A stretch of DNA of 64,000 nt from Margaritifera margaritifera. Taxonomy: Eukaryota; Mollusca; Bivalvia; Unionida; Margaritiferidae. Both the position numbers and the translations under genes were made by a program. The stretch is taken from contig JAQPZY010000492.1 in assembly GCA_029931535.1 (NCBI GenBank), forward strand, positions 62,001-126,000, in the 5' to 3' direction. The notes below the pieces were generated by a model. The model saw nothing but the letters and a program-made list of their open reading frames with translations. It did no database searches and was not told the origin of the DNA. Below are positions 57,901 through 63,994 of this stretch, piece after piece. The stretch's first letter is position 1; every line of letters starts with the position of its first letter.

Positions 57901-58762
57901 CAAAATTGATGTAACCTTAACTATTTGCCATACATGCCATTGGTTGCCTTTCCCATTTACAACACTGTTTATTCTAGCCCAAGTGTCTCCTGTCGTGGAA
58001 ATCGCTTTTTATTATTTGGCTAATTACTGTCCATTTGCAAGATAGAGCACAGTGCAAATACATCTTGCGCGGAAAAGTCGAAAATTGTTTTTCATGGCAG
58101 GAGTTTTCCATAATATTGCATACGTGGTTAGCGTGAGCATCCATCTTTGCTTCCAAATTTGACGAAAAGCATCCTGACATGAAGCCCTTTGAAATGTATG
58201 CAAATGATGCTGGTCTGGTTTCCAGTGTGGCCAACTTGACTGAAACATGACAACCTTGAAGTTACTTTTAAAAAAGCTGCTCAAACAGAATTTAACCAAT
58301 TTTGACAGACACTATCATGGCATAAAAAGGTCTTTAAATTTGATTTGCAATTGATGATGATTTGTTGTCAAATATGGATGAAGATACAATATAGGAAACC
58401 TTCAAACAACTGTTTTCATAATGAAGCAACATAAACTTTGGCAGTAGGCATCATACTAGCCCTGATTTATTGACCAACTGCTCTTGCATTTTATTGACCA
58501 ACTGCTCTTGCATTTCACTGTTTAGCAAATGTCTGTTAGGTGAACGATCTCAGACCCATTGGGGCCTCTTGTTAAAATAGTAAAATGTAACGTGATATTT
58601 TCGTAAACATGTTGACATGAATTCAGTCAAACGCCTGTCATGGAAAACTTGTTGAAATAGAAACATGTAAAAAGAGGTATTTTCGTAAGTAAAGTAACAT
58701 GAATTCAATATCAATTGTTGCTTCTTTTTCAGAAAGTCAAACGCCAATTATGGAAGTAAGAC
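28456..58762 (+). CDS. TNF-receptor-superfamily-like membrane receptor, partial gene (six exons seen)
   Basis: The joined exons are 28456-28571, 29224-29373, 44387-44542, 47700-47778, 55268-55425 and 58733-58762. They encode about 228 residues in one uninterrupted frame; every junction has AG/GT borders and matching phase. The product is a type I membrane receptor of the TNFR superfamily. Such receptors bind TNF-family ligands outside the cell and recruit death-domain or TRAF adaptors inside. Visible support: a first cysteine-rich domain with the spacing C-x13-CC-x5-C-x2-PG and then TCTPCQGGT; 20 extracellular cysteines; five N-glycosylation sequons; a 23-residue hydrophobic helix; and a basic RKRLKKK stop-transfer. 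The start codon and most of the cytoplasmic tail are missing, so I cannot tell a death-domain receptor from a TRAF-type or decoy one. Introns of 0.65, 15.0, 3.2, 7.5 and 3.3 kb are full of repeats. Confidence 0.85.
28572..29223 (+). other. Receptor intron (652 bp)
   Basis: Begins gtaagtcg and ends after tttttttttcttctag, a strong polypyrimidine acceptor. Nothing else was recognised inside it. Confidence 0.75.
29224..29373 (+). CDS. TNFR-like exon: rest of CRD1 and start of CRD2
   Basis: A 150-nt exon, phase 1 to phase 1, so it could be skipped or duplicated without a frameshift. It completes the PG motif of the preceding exon and reads TGVVFCTKNGTNDTCTPC, then QGGT, ending MCFSDENQYDC. The C-x8-C-x2-C-x2-GT pattern closes a CRD1 in the manner of known TNF receptors. 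It carries NGT and NDT sequons. The acceptor is ttttttttcttctag; the donor tctg|gtataa is weaker than consensus. Confidence 0.85.
29707..29983. repeat. Tandem duplication, 139-bp unit, two copies
   Basis: The blocks gcttatatgttcggaatctc and aaagttccttgggtagagat recur 139 bp apart (gcttatatg at 29722 and 29861) with near identity, each preceded by a TA run. A more diverged third relative precedes them (about 29580-29700). Confidence 0.85.
29983..30054. repeat. (TA)n microsatellite
   Basis: About 72 bp of alternating TA; a shorter relative lies at 29844-29860. Confidence 0.97.
30456..30487. repeat. (AAT)n microsatellite
   Basis: About 11 AAT units. Confidence 0.95.
31035..31072. repeat. (CT)n microsatellite
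   Basis: About 38 bp of CT. Confidence 0.95.
31235..31515. repeat. Diverged tandem repeat around ctgatccca
   Basis: Recurring gctgatcccagattaagtag, aatctgtgctaggctgatcc and cagcattagagtgtattctg words, with alternating short and long spacings of about 30 and 60 bp. Six or more diverged units are present, and isolated relatives continue to about 31700. Confidence 0.85.
31975..34090 (-). mobile_element. Decayed DIRS-like retrotransposon remnant
   Basis: Read on the minus strand from high to low coordinates, frame-shifted pieces recall an RT-RNase H-tyrosine recombinase polyprotein. At about 33270-33420 a KRELLNLLGHLNVACR-like segment is typical of the region after the RT domain in DIRS-like elements. 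At about 32850-32960 an RNase H-type NRNCAHCDNSTIVDIITKG appears. At about 32640-32700 a SIKSILPITYKIVW segment resembles the start of the tyrosine-recombinase core-binding domain. Stops and frameshifts occur throughout and no terminal repeats were found. Gypsy-like RT-RNase H is the main alternative; the RNase H followed by a recombinase-like start favours DIRS. Confidence 0.5.
35649..35866. repeat. 36-bp minisatellite, six near-identical copies
   Basis: A unit with cctaacgcacagagaatctg followed by tatggatacttaataa repeats six times almost without change; only the first unit differs (cctaatacatag). The period is divisible by three, giving a repeat peptide frame THRESVWILNNL on the + strand that is not taken as a gene. 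Low divergence points to recent expansion. Confidence 0.95.
36480..36745 (+). pseudogene. Maverick/Polinton DNA polymerase B fragment, inverted relative to the rest
   Basis: The + strand carries frame-broken segments, for instance EYDPARSKTYI at about 36590 and PMPVRNFRWADKEEVKEM at about 36674-36726. These match the palm-side region of Maverick-type protein-primed family B DNA polymerase. The other polymerase pieces (37870-40030) are on the minus strand, so an inversion has separated them. Stops and a frameshift make this non-functional. Family B polymerase of another selfish DNA element is the alternative. Confidence 0.5.
37585..37631. repeat. (GA)n microsatellite
   Basis: About 47 bp of GA. 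Confidence 0.97.
38189..38216. repeat. Poly-A run
   Basis: 28 consecutive A, within the polymerase fossil. Confidence 0.95.
38680..38895 (-). mobile_element. tRNA-derived SINE
   Basis: The minus strand starts with a tRNA-like head. An A-box TGGCCAAGTGGTCTCAGG (38869-38886) is followed by GCGCTCGCC, and a B-box GGGTTCGATTCTC (38801-38813) follows after a long spacer, as in Leu/Ser-type tRNAs with a long variable arm. The spacer includes a doubled tgatctgtcag word. Downstream come a conserved-looking body (GTGGTTCTTCCAGAGG, then TTTTTCCTGG, near 38700-38755) and no intact acceptor stem. It is a polymerase III-derived SINE inserted in the Maverick fossil. Confidence 0.75.
40880..41800 (-). pseudogene. 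Maverick-type integrase with chromodomain, broken
   Basis: The minus strand contains the start of an rve-type integrase core (ILTVIDVFSKYTWAKK at about 41675-41740). Degraded middle segments follow, then a KPKYNIGEKVSISKH-like SH3-type stretch at about 41240-41280, and finally a chromodomain (YVLVKWKGYDESVNRLEPEE at about 40950-41010). Chromodomain-tailed integrases are known from Mavericks and from some Gypsy elements; the neighbouring polymerase B favours Maverick. Multiple stops and frameshifts lie between the pieces. Confidence 0.7.
42068..42343 (-). other. Open frame of 91 codons, unknown, near the Maverick fossil
   Basis: An uninterrupted minus-strand frame with a fairly normal amino-acid composition (LDYPMGVVVDRVFQLIKAS; KMAPVKKTPSTQYVLKLVVL). 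Its base composition is closer to coding DNA than its surroundings. I do not recognise it. It could be a residual element gene or an unrelated exon. It is also preceded (minus strand) by a short in-frame extension. Confidence 0.25.
42464..42534 (-). other. tRNA-like sequence, probably a tRNA relic or SINE head
   Basis: On the minus strand, GTGGCTG and CAGCCAC lie 71 nt apart and pair perfectly as a 7-bp acceptor-like stem. A B-box-like GCGTTCGAGTCTC precedes the 3' strand and would form a T arm with one mismatch. I could not fold a convincing D arm or anticodon stem, so a working tRNA is unlikely. Confidence 0.35.
42600..43540. other. AT-rich non-coding stretch
   Basis: Two diverged relatives of a block with tgtttctnt..., atttcatgaatatttaaa and taactg occur at about 42855-42915 and 43060-43180, each preceded by tggttatcatyc.aa. 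No gene recognised. Confidence 0.5.
43540..44080. repeat. Diverged tandem array around cataaaattttgaaga
   Basis: At least nine copies of a unit with ttcataaaattttgaagacc, then a variable (a/g)ctggc and a T-rich block, at spacings of about 45-60 bp. It ends with a ggtcaggg/ttgaaggtcag trinucleotide-like run at about 44025-44080. Confidence 0.75.
44387..44542 (+). CDS. TNFR-like exon: central cysteine-rich region
   Basis: A 156-nt exon, phase 1 to phase 1. The acceptor is ctctttttatttcag and the donor is gggag|gtaaga. It starts DEVIPAREERPPC and contains seven cysteines in a dense block, CGLPCVCKYDNCYYGNDTC, then RCKIKEPQSCG, ending MTMDKTTG. Tight C-x3-C-x-C-x5-C spacing is unlike the standard 40-residue CRD, so this may be a compact or divergent module. 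One NDT sequon is present. With the next exon it forms TTGECVKCPKYTF, a usual CRD end-to-start linkage. Confidence 0.85.
44872..44900 (+). ncRNA. Hammerhead-ribozyme-like core, inverted arm (degenerate)
   Basis: Reads CTGACGA, then AAAACG after a 16-nt stem-loop region. Hammerhead cores need CUGANGA and GAAA; here the G of GAAA is A and stem II is poorly paired, so it is probably inactive. Confidence 0.45.
44945..45020. repeat. (TA)n microsatellite at the centre of a foldback
   Basis: About 76 bp of TA separating two inverted copies of a Penelope terminal sequence (arms about 44800-44944 and 45021-45140 in the best-matching part). Confidence 0.95.
45054..45082 (-). ncRNA. Hammerhead-ribozyme-like core in a Penelope terminal repeat
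   Basis: On the minus strand: CTGACGA, AGAGC-loop-AGCTA, GAAACG. Both conserved core strings (CUGANGA and GAAAC) are intact, separated by a short stem II of three to four pairs. Penelope-like elements are known to carry hammerhead motifs in their terminal repeats, which fits the neighbouring GIY-YIG remnant. Stems I and III and the cleavage triplet were not established. Confidence 0.5.
45425..45460. repeat. (AAT)n microsatellite
   Basis: About 12 units; the counterpart in the second Penelope copy is at 49158-49191. Confidence 0.95.
46021..47585. other. Non-coding intronic stretch
   Basis: Short open frames only. About 46080-46330 resembles the tcgtccttctgtccataactc-type interspersed repeat of about 56080-56690. 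No gene recognised. Confidence 0.5.
47586..47662. repeat. (TA)n microsatellite next to a splice acceptor
   Basis: About 77 bp of TA ending only 37 bp before the receptor exon at 47700, inside the likely branch-point region. Confidence 0.97.
47700..47778 (+). CDS. TNFR-like exon: last cysteine-rich segment
   Basis: A 79-nt exon that enters in phase 1 and leaves in phase 2 (donor tggtt|gtaaga). It reads ECVKCPKYTFKNNTGCGLCY, then YNETEWF with the next exon. The CVKCPxxTFxNxTGCGxC pattern is a standard TNFR module. It has four cysteines and NNT and NET sequons. If the intron is retained, the next codons are TTG TAA, so translation stops at once. The phase is the only one that joins cleanly to the transmembrane exon. 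Confidence 0.85.
48759..48787 (-). ncRNA. Hammerhead-ribozyme-like core, degenerate
   Basis: On the minus strand: CTGACGA, a perfect 4-bp stem II GAGC-loop-GCTC, then CAAACG where GAAAC is expected. The core G is replaced by C, so it is likely inactive. Stem II is better preserved here than in the copy at 45054. Confidence 0.45.
49158..49191. repeat. (AAT)n microsatellite
   Basis: About 11 units within the Penelope 3' region. Confidence 0.95.
49572..50262 (-). mobile_element. MULE (Mutator-like) transposon remnant, about 690 bp, with inverted ends
   Basis: The ends are unusually GC-rich and carry the word GACAAAAGCGCGCC several times on the left (49573-49640). Its complement GGCGCGCTTTTGTC occurs several times on the right (50150-50259). 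On the minus strand between them are transposase pieces: EEHDHWFMDRRFKVSPRIFY and LVFAIHTLID (49780-49940), then IMTDFEKASKNA and GCFF (49640-49730). These match the MULE DDE transposase common in animals with FLYWCH-type elements, including the second catalytic Asp in TDFE. It is internally deleted and frameshifted. No clear 9-bp target duplication was found. Confidence 0.75.
50713..50771. repeat. (TA)n microsatellite
   Basis: About 59 bp of TA; a shorter run lies at 50266-50290 beside the MULE end. Confidence 0.97.
50919..50968 (+). other. Candidate frame-shifting cassette exon of the receptor gene
   Basis: A 50-nt segment between a strong acceptor (tatcttttttctttcatctag) and a near-consensus donor (tccA|GTAAGT). 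Entered from exon 47700-47778 in phase 2 it is open (FNDHKNGISTMFTPLTS, a Ser/Thr-rich stalk-like run) but leaves in phase 1. It then reads the transmembrane exon out of frame and stops after nine codons (MAWIFLLLQ, stop). Skipping it gives the membrane form. It may be an alternative exon for a soluble receptor, a poison exon, or a chance splice-site pair. Confidence 0.4.
50970..51031. repeat. (TCTG/TCTC)n low-complexity tract
   Basis: Mixed tctctctgtctctg sequence immediately after the cassette-exon donor. Confidence 0.9.
51315..51344. repeat. (ATGT)n microsatellite
   Basis: About 7.5 tetranucleotide units. Confidence 0.95.
51345..52110 (+). mobile_element. Tyrosine-recombinase remnant, probably DIRS-like
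   Basis: The + strand frame up to 51779 reads SEQASDIIDRIRKPPTLKAI, then YKKWTDL and KTQIANFMLCLFDEKKLFLS, and later EEPMFPPRLCRPGS and LYDLTSRDLPKI. The order (a core-binding start of the ARKPSTxxxYxxxW type, then IxxFLxxLFxxKxLxxS, then a proline-rich FPPR region with a L..LT motif) matches the recombinase of DIRS-like elements. Only this N-terminal half is recognisable and the catalytic Arg-His-Arg-Tyr set was not found. Frameshifts and stops follow. Confidence 0.5.
52111..52940. other. Non-coding intronic stretch
   Basis: The stretch 52140-52400 may be the untranslated end of the recombinase element. Beyond it nothing was recognised. Confidence 0.4.
52945..53560 (+). mobile_element. LINE remnant: RNase H domain and C-terminal part
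   Basis: The + strand frame ending at 53245 contains LLCWMPSHIGIMGNEKADKT, the highly characteristic C-terminal motif of LINE-encoded RNase H (WxPSHxGIxGNExAD). Downstream, in broken frames, come WQNLWNEYF and HTSNRYLLAEA, which fit the segment following RNase H in I- and Jockey-group LINEs. The RT is not present here. The copy is truncated and frameshifted. Confidence 0.8.
53561..55267. other. Non-coding intronic stretch with (CA)n
   Basis: Two diverged copies of a block with tctagcatccatnttttta, tttttattttaa and a cttcatctcaa region occur at about 53985-54060 and 54305-54380. (CA)n lies at 54957-54994. No gene recognised. Confidence 0.5.
54957..54994. repeat. (CA)n microsatellite
   Basis: About 38 bp of CA, preceded by C-rich sequence. 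Confidence 0.95.
55268..55425 (+). CDS. TNFR-like exon: transmembrane helix and juxtamembrane tail
   Basis: A 158-nt exon that enters in phase 2 and leaves in phase 1 (donor ccag|gtgatt). After GVDIP comes a 23-residue hydrophobic helix (VAAVIAIIVLVGFGVVLILV, then CIF), then the basic stop-transfer RKRLKKK and a cytoplasmic start WLYMCEKCQNRSAEEDP. The charge pattern gives the type I topology expected of a TNF receptor, with the N-terminus outside. The juxtamembrane CEKC pair could be palmitoylated or bind metal; that is speculation. Confidence 0.85.
56080..56690. repeat. Diverged repeat with gaaactt and ggtcaaggtcat words
   Basis: Four or five loosely repeated units of roughly 110-150 bp, each with ctgtctttnaag(a/g)tcaagg, tcat(g)ggtgaat and gagattaanngatgaaacttn. 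Similar wording occurs at 3275-3480 and 46080-46330, so this is an interspersed family. Confidence 0.6.
56880..57052 (-). mobile_element. tRNA-derived SINE (Thr-like head)
   Basis: On the minus strand from about 57052: an A-box TAGCACAGTTGGTAGAG (57030-57046), an anticodon-loop-like CTCGTAATC, and a B-box CGAGTTCGATACA (56993-57005) at normal tRNA spacing. A non-tRNA body follows with GGGAAGGCACTTAGCTCTCA. The head resembles a tRNA-Thr (CGT) type. It is clearly a SINE because the sequence continues past the tRNA part and there is no closing acceptor stem. Confidence 0.8.
58733..58762 (+). CDS. TNFR-like exon: 30-nt cytoplasmic microexon
   Basis: Between a strong acceptor (ttgttgcttctttttcag) and a consensus donor (gac|GTAAGT). 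It enters and leaves in phase 1 and reads ESQTPIMEVR after the preceding EEDP. Being symmetric, it could be included or skipped without a frameshift. An alternative internal donor (gaa|gtaaga) would shorten it by 7 nt. Its short length lowers certainty, but acceptor, donor and phase all agree. Confidence 0.6.
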
Positions 58763-59048
58763 GTAAGTTTAATTTCGTTTTGCACACATATTTAGAATTT
58801 TACTAGAATCCTGTATGAAGATTCCAGAGTACAAAATGATCATCTGCCTTTGAATTCCAACCATACAGCAAAATGAAATTGCAGTTTTGATGGAGAATGT
58901 CATATGGGCTGTGGTATCAAATCCAGTAGACCTTTACTTTTTGTTATTTTGTAAGGATTTGAAACGTTGTTGTTTCTTACACTCTATTTGAAATTTTTGT
59001 CAACTGATATTAGTTTAATGACGTACCAATACATCATGTATCTGTTGC
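58763..59048 (+). other. Start of the next receptor intron
   Basis: Begins gtaagtttaatttcg. No coding signal was recognised. Confidence 0.5.
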
Positions 59049-59620
59049 CTTAATCGCTAAATCGGTATCTAAACATTTCTTCGTTGCTAAAGCAGTATCT
59101 AGCCATTCCTTAATTGCTAACACAGTATCTAATCATTTCTTGATTGCTAACACAATATCTAGCCATTATTTAATTGCTAACACAGTATCTAATCATTCCT
59201 TAATTGCTAACACAGTATCTAATCATTTCTTGATTGCTAACACAATATCTAGCCATTCTTTAATTGCTAATACAGTATCTAATCATTCTTTAATTGCTAA
59301 TACAGTATCTAATCATTTCTTGATTGCTAACACAATATCTAGCCATTCTTTAATTGCTAATACAGTATCTAATCATTCTTTAATTGCTAATACAGTATCT
59401 AATCATTCTGTAATTGCTAATACATTATCTAATCATTCTTTAATTGCTAATACAGTATCTAATCATTCTTTAATTGCTAATACAGTATCTAATCATTCCT
59501 TGATTACCAATACAGTATCTAATCATTCCTTGATTACTAATACAGTATCTAGCCATTCCTTAATTGCTAATACAGTATCTAATTATTGCCTAATTGATAA
59601 TACAGTATCTGGCCGTTTCT
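59049..59620. repeat. 30-bp minisatellite, 19 units, with 90-bp higher-order period
   Basis: The 30-bp unit is built on attgctaacacagtatct plus aatcattcctta. A variant containing cacaatatct followed by agccatt recurs every 90 bp (59131, 59221, 59311), so trimers were amplified as blocks. The frame is open on the + strand for 163 codons (59140-59631) because 30 is divisible by three and the unit lacks a stop in that frame; the peptide LIANTVSNHS repeat is not taken as a protein. Confidence 0.95.
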
Positions 59621-61491
59621 GGATATATTAAATTAGGGAAGAAACATCTAGCAATTGAGAATGTTAGGACGGTAATGGTGGTTTTACTGTCCCGAATTGA
59701 GTTTTTATTGGCGACGCATCAGCAGAACTGATAAAATGGATCTTTGCGATGGTAAAAGCACCATTAACATCCTCAAAACTTTAAAACTGATTACTGTGGA
59801 TATACGCTACAAAACCCTAAATAAGGCAATACTATTCCTGCATTTGAGGATTTGAGGACGTAAATGATGGTTTTCATGTCGCAAATTATGATTTACCAGC
59901 GATGTATTAGCAGAGCTTGTAATATGGACAGTTGCGACAGTAATACTACTACTACTGTACCAAAATCTAAATTGAGATTATTAAATGAGATCATTAAATG
60001 GTTTTCCCAATGAATAGCGCAGAGCATATTTTGGACAAAGGTACATCAGAGTCAAGAAACACGATGGGAATCAGAGCGGGACCTAAAGTGATGGGCAGAC
60101 ATATACAATTTAAATAAGGAGAGGTGCTTCCCAGTGCACTATTTGTCACCCGCTCATATCACGATGTTTCACAAACCGGCAACAAACTTCATCATGGCAT
60201 GTACGCAGCCAACTCATAATTAACTCGATGGTTGGCAAATCACCGTGGAGAGAGCACGTGCTCTCACTGTCAAGTAGTCGCAAGACGACTTGTCCACGAC
60301 TTATATAACCAAGTCTATCTATAAAAGTGTAGCATTCCCAATAAAACATTAAGACCGTCGTTTAACCACAATTTCTGATTACAATTTAGGAAAATTAGGT
60401 CTTAATAGTATCCCTTTAACCCATAGCATAAGGGTTTCCCGAAAACTTAACAAGTCAAACTGAATGATCTCCGTTGATTTAGGTGTTAATACCATTATTT
60501 TACATTGTGTGGAGTTAAAAACAACACATTTGTATTTGGAAGGAACTGAGCTTTAAAGACAAGACGATCCAGCTTTGGTTTAGTATATACTTGCCTGCAC
60601 TGTTGTGTAGCAGACCATATCATGTACACCCAGGATTGTAACTGTCATTATCATTGTTTTGACATTAACAAACGTAAGGTTTTGCATGTCAATATGGCTA
60701 ACTCACACTCTAGGTTTCATCTTCATCAAACTTTATTTGTGCGTGCATATGGGGGTATACCACACAATTGTTCTATGAAACCTCTCAAGACCAGAATCTC
60801 AGAGGACCGAAATTCCCTAAAAACTGAACATAGATCTCTGTCCCTCTGTCGGATTCTGAAAATGAAAGTCCAGACCTAAATGTTCCCTAACACTGAGAGT
60901 CCAGCATTTAGAAAACCGTAGAGTTAAGGGAGTCCAGAACCAGCAGTTTTCATTGTCCTAAATTTCTCTTCTTTCAATAACATTCTCACAGAATACCCTA
61001 AACCTCTCAAAAAAGTTTATTTTGGTTACGAATGCTTTTGGTCCTGCGAGGTTGTTCTGTATCCTCTATCTGTTTTGGTGATGATAATGTAGATGAACAT
61101 GTCTCTTGACAGATATTGTACATGAAGATCAAACATAGATCACTTTGTCTTACTGTTCAGACTTCATTTATATTTATATTTAGGTCTCTATAGTACCCCC
61201 GTTGCCTATGTATGCATATAAATTGGTATATGTTTGTATCCTAATGGATTCGACACCACCGTATCAAGAGTTATCTCTCTGCTTTTTATGCACTACCACG
61301 TATGAGGAAGAAACATTTAGTAGACATGTTTGTATGCACATGCAGATGACATGAATGCACTTTCATTCCATTACAGCAGTTTTTTAAAATTGCAATACAT
61401 TTTTTAACTTTTTAACATATTCTGTTTGCTTTGTAGTGGGACAGTGGAGTATACTATTTAAAAAACAAAACAAGACACAAATCTTGTTCCT

Positions 61492-61493
<2 letters not shown>
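59621..61493. other. Non-coding stretch, no recognisable exon
   Basis: Diverged duplicate wording occurs at about 59660-59760 and 59845-59945 (ggacg-taa-tgg, gattn-gcgacg-at-agcagan-ct-ataatgga). Short open frames only. Confidence 0.5.
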
Positions 61494-61553
<60 letters not shown>

Positions 61554-61561
61554 GGGGGGGG
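61494..61561. repeat. (GA)n followed by poly-G
   Basis: About 57 bp of GA, then G-rich sequence ending in nine G. Confidence 0.97.
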
Positions 61562-62363
61562 GTACTGACAAACCAATAGACAGATACATACACCCACAAT
61601 ATTTAAAAGTGATCGACGTCAATATGGAGCATATACAAATAATTTATATCATGGAAAACGTTTAATTTAATACACACTGCTTGTGAGAAAAATATGTTCC
61701 TCCGAATTGTTGACTGTTCATATGGTTGTGCAAAATAATAACGAAACAAATATGTAAAAAATAATTAAAAACGTTAATACTTATCGTATCTCGGAATTAG
61801 TTTACAGACTTAAATAGAGTTTCAGCGGCATGATACTGTATAAATAGAATGCAAAAACAAAGATAAAATGTCATGTTATGGTCACTCATTCGCCGTGCGG
61901 AATAGTAGAGAACATCAAAGAAGCTTTTATATTTTTCTGGGCTTCTGTAGTGATAATAAGATTCATTGTTAGCTAAAACTTGTCAGTCAGTGATTAACGT
62001 GGTTAAGAAGAAACAGCGTTAGTATCAAAAATGCTTCATTTGTGAAAAAAACATGGAGTCAATCAGAAGTTAATATTGTTTACAAACTTAATTATGATCT
62101 AGGTAAGAATAATACAAATTAAGGACAAAAGACACGACTTCAGTATGTTTAAAAATAAGAAAAGTATTACTTTCAATAATTGCTTGTCCGAGATTGTAAT
62201 TGCCATAACCATGCAACTTTATTATGTCGATGTGCTTTATTGAGTACCACACCGATCAACAAAAAGTATGAAATTATGACCTAATTTCACGCACCAACGA
62301 ATTTAGCTACGTTTTGTGTTTAGGTTAGTGTATAAGTAGGCCGATAAATCAACCCCCCCCCCC

Positions 62364-62394
<31 letters not shown>

Positions 62395-63994
62395 GTACTG
62401 ATACTGATTGACGGTTTGGGGGTTGATCACGCCTATTTTTTAAAATGTGCAATGTCCTGAAGACACTTCTGTCCGCACACATCGGTGTGCCTTTGAGACA
62501 CTTACCGCTGCTCTTGAGTTACGGTCGGCTGAAGGGTCGTTTCGGCAATATGTACAGAATATTTCCGAATTAAATCCAATATCTGAGTTGAAACTGCACG
62601 TGGAATAACGCAACCCTACCTACTGCGGACATTTCGAATTCAGTGACTATGTTTGGCGACAACTCGTAATGCCGAGTTGCTGCGCTCTTTCTCGAGAAAT
62701 TGCAAGACCACGCGAAGCGATCTAAGTACCGGATCCTCTGGGTTAGTAAGTGAGTATGTTGACGACGGAAAAAGGTAAGAAATGAATTTTTTTTTTTACA
62801 TTTTGCAGTGACAAATATATTGACAATTAAACCGCAACTAAATCTGTTTCTCGGAAATAATATGTGAACAGTGATAGAAAACATGAAGAGGTCTGAAATG
62901 TATGCGCCAAAGCACATATTAATATGATTTTGTTTTCTATTTTCATTAGTTTTACGTATATTTAAAAAATAGGTTGTGGAACTGGATCGTGAAAAATTAT
63001 TAATAATAAGATGTAGAATTTATATTTTTATACACGACAATTGTCATGAAATTGATGTAATTATTGCTAAAAGCATATGCAATATATTAAATGAATAATT
63101 TAATGTAATAAAAAATATCCCTGATAAATTGATAAGATCAATTATGAAAATAATGTATTCGATCCCTTCCCAATATAAACATGATATGATTGTTGATATT
63201 TGCATCAAAAAATCCTATCAATGCCTTGTTCAGTAAGACAATAATGATCAAAACTTTTGAAACATTTCTATCAGTTAAATTTTGAAATAAATTTGTATCA
63301 AATTCATTTTGATTTTTAACAAAATAAACAGTAAGAATGTTTTGCATATTATTTGGATTGCTGTTAAAACATGTAAGTAGTTATGGGAGATGATATGGGA
63401 TAGAGGGCTCGCTATGGTGATCTACGGGAATTAACATTAAATATGACCCTATGGGAATCTTTAGGAATTTAACATTAAGTATAACCCCATAGGACTGAAT
63501 GGGAATTTAACATTAAATATGACCCTATGCCCTATGGGTTCTATGGCAGATGTAACGTTAAAAACTTAAATCGGAAAATAAATAACATGATCTTATGAAC
63601 CTTATTTGGATTTAACATGGTGGAACTCCATGAGTTAACATCTACCTTGACTGACCAAGACTCTTCCTAACTCGCCAACATCTGCACCTACAAGCTACAA
63701 AACTACAAACAGACGCGTAGGGGGTGGGGGGAAGGTAAAGTAGGAGGTACAATCATGACGAGTATCACTTATTGACCATGCACACACACACTTGCTCTTT
63801 ACAAACCAAACAGAGGAGGGAAGGTATGGATAAGTAATGGTCACTCAAACACTTGTGGACTATCCAACATATCATGTCACAACAATACCATAACACATAA
63901 GTAGTATACGACCTTTATTTGCTCAGCCACTATGACATATCAAGAAACAGACATATTTAATTTTTCACAAACCAATACCCTTCTCCCTCCCCAG
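61562..63994. other. Non-coding stretch with a C/A homopolymer and weak exon candidates
   Basis: (C)11(A)29 lies at about 62353-62392. A T-rich acceptor-like site (ttttttttttacattttgcag, ending 62808) is followed by 19 open codons in the phase required by the receptor and then TGA. The peptide is not convincing as a cytoplasmic domain, so it is not called. From about 63400 there is a loose repeat of ggnaatttaacattaa(a/g)tatgaccc. Confidence 0.4.

Larger units (their letters stand above)
55426..58732 (+). other. Receptor intron (3.3 kb)
   Basis: Ends ttgttgcttctttttcag. It holds a diverged repeat family (56080-56690), a SINE (56880-57052) and two unexplained open frames (57529-57744 + and 57974-58299 -), for which I see no family. 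Confidence 0.7.

Noticed and set aside
57529..58299. Two open frames (57529-57744 + and 57974-58299 -) as exons of a nested gene
   Set aside because: Composition is acceptable but I found no family motif or convincing splice sites, and the frames lie on opposite strands.
59140..59631. 163-codon open frame with LIANTVSNHS repeats as a repeat protein
   Set aside because: The frame is a by-product of a 30-bp tandem repeat whose unit lacks a stop in that frame. There are no splice signals, no signal peptide and no non-repeat domain.
62809..62865. Last exon of the receptor after the acceptor at 62808
   Set aside because: The acceptor is good and the phase is open for 19 codons, but the peptide is short and nondescript and ends at TGA. 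Nothing ties it to a receptor tail.
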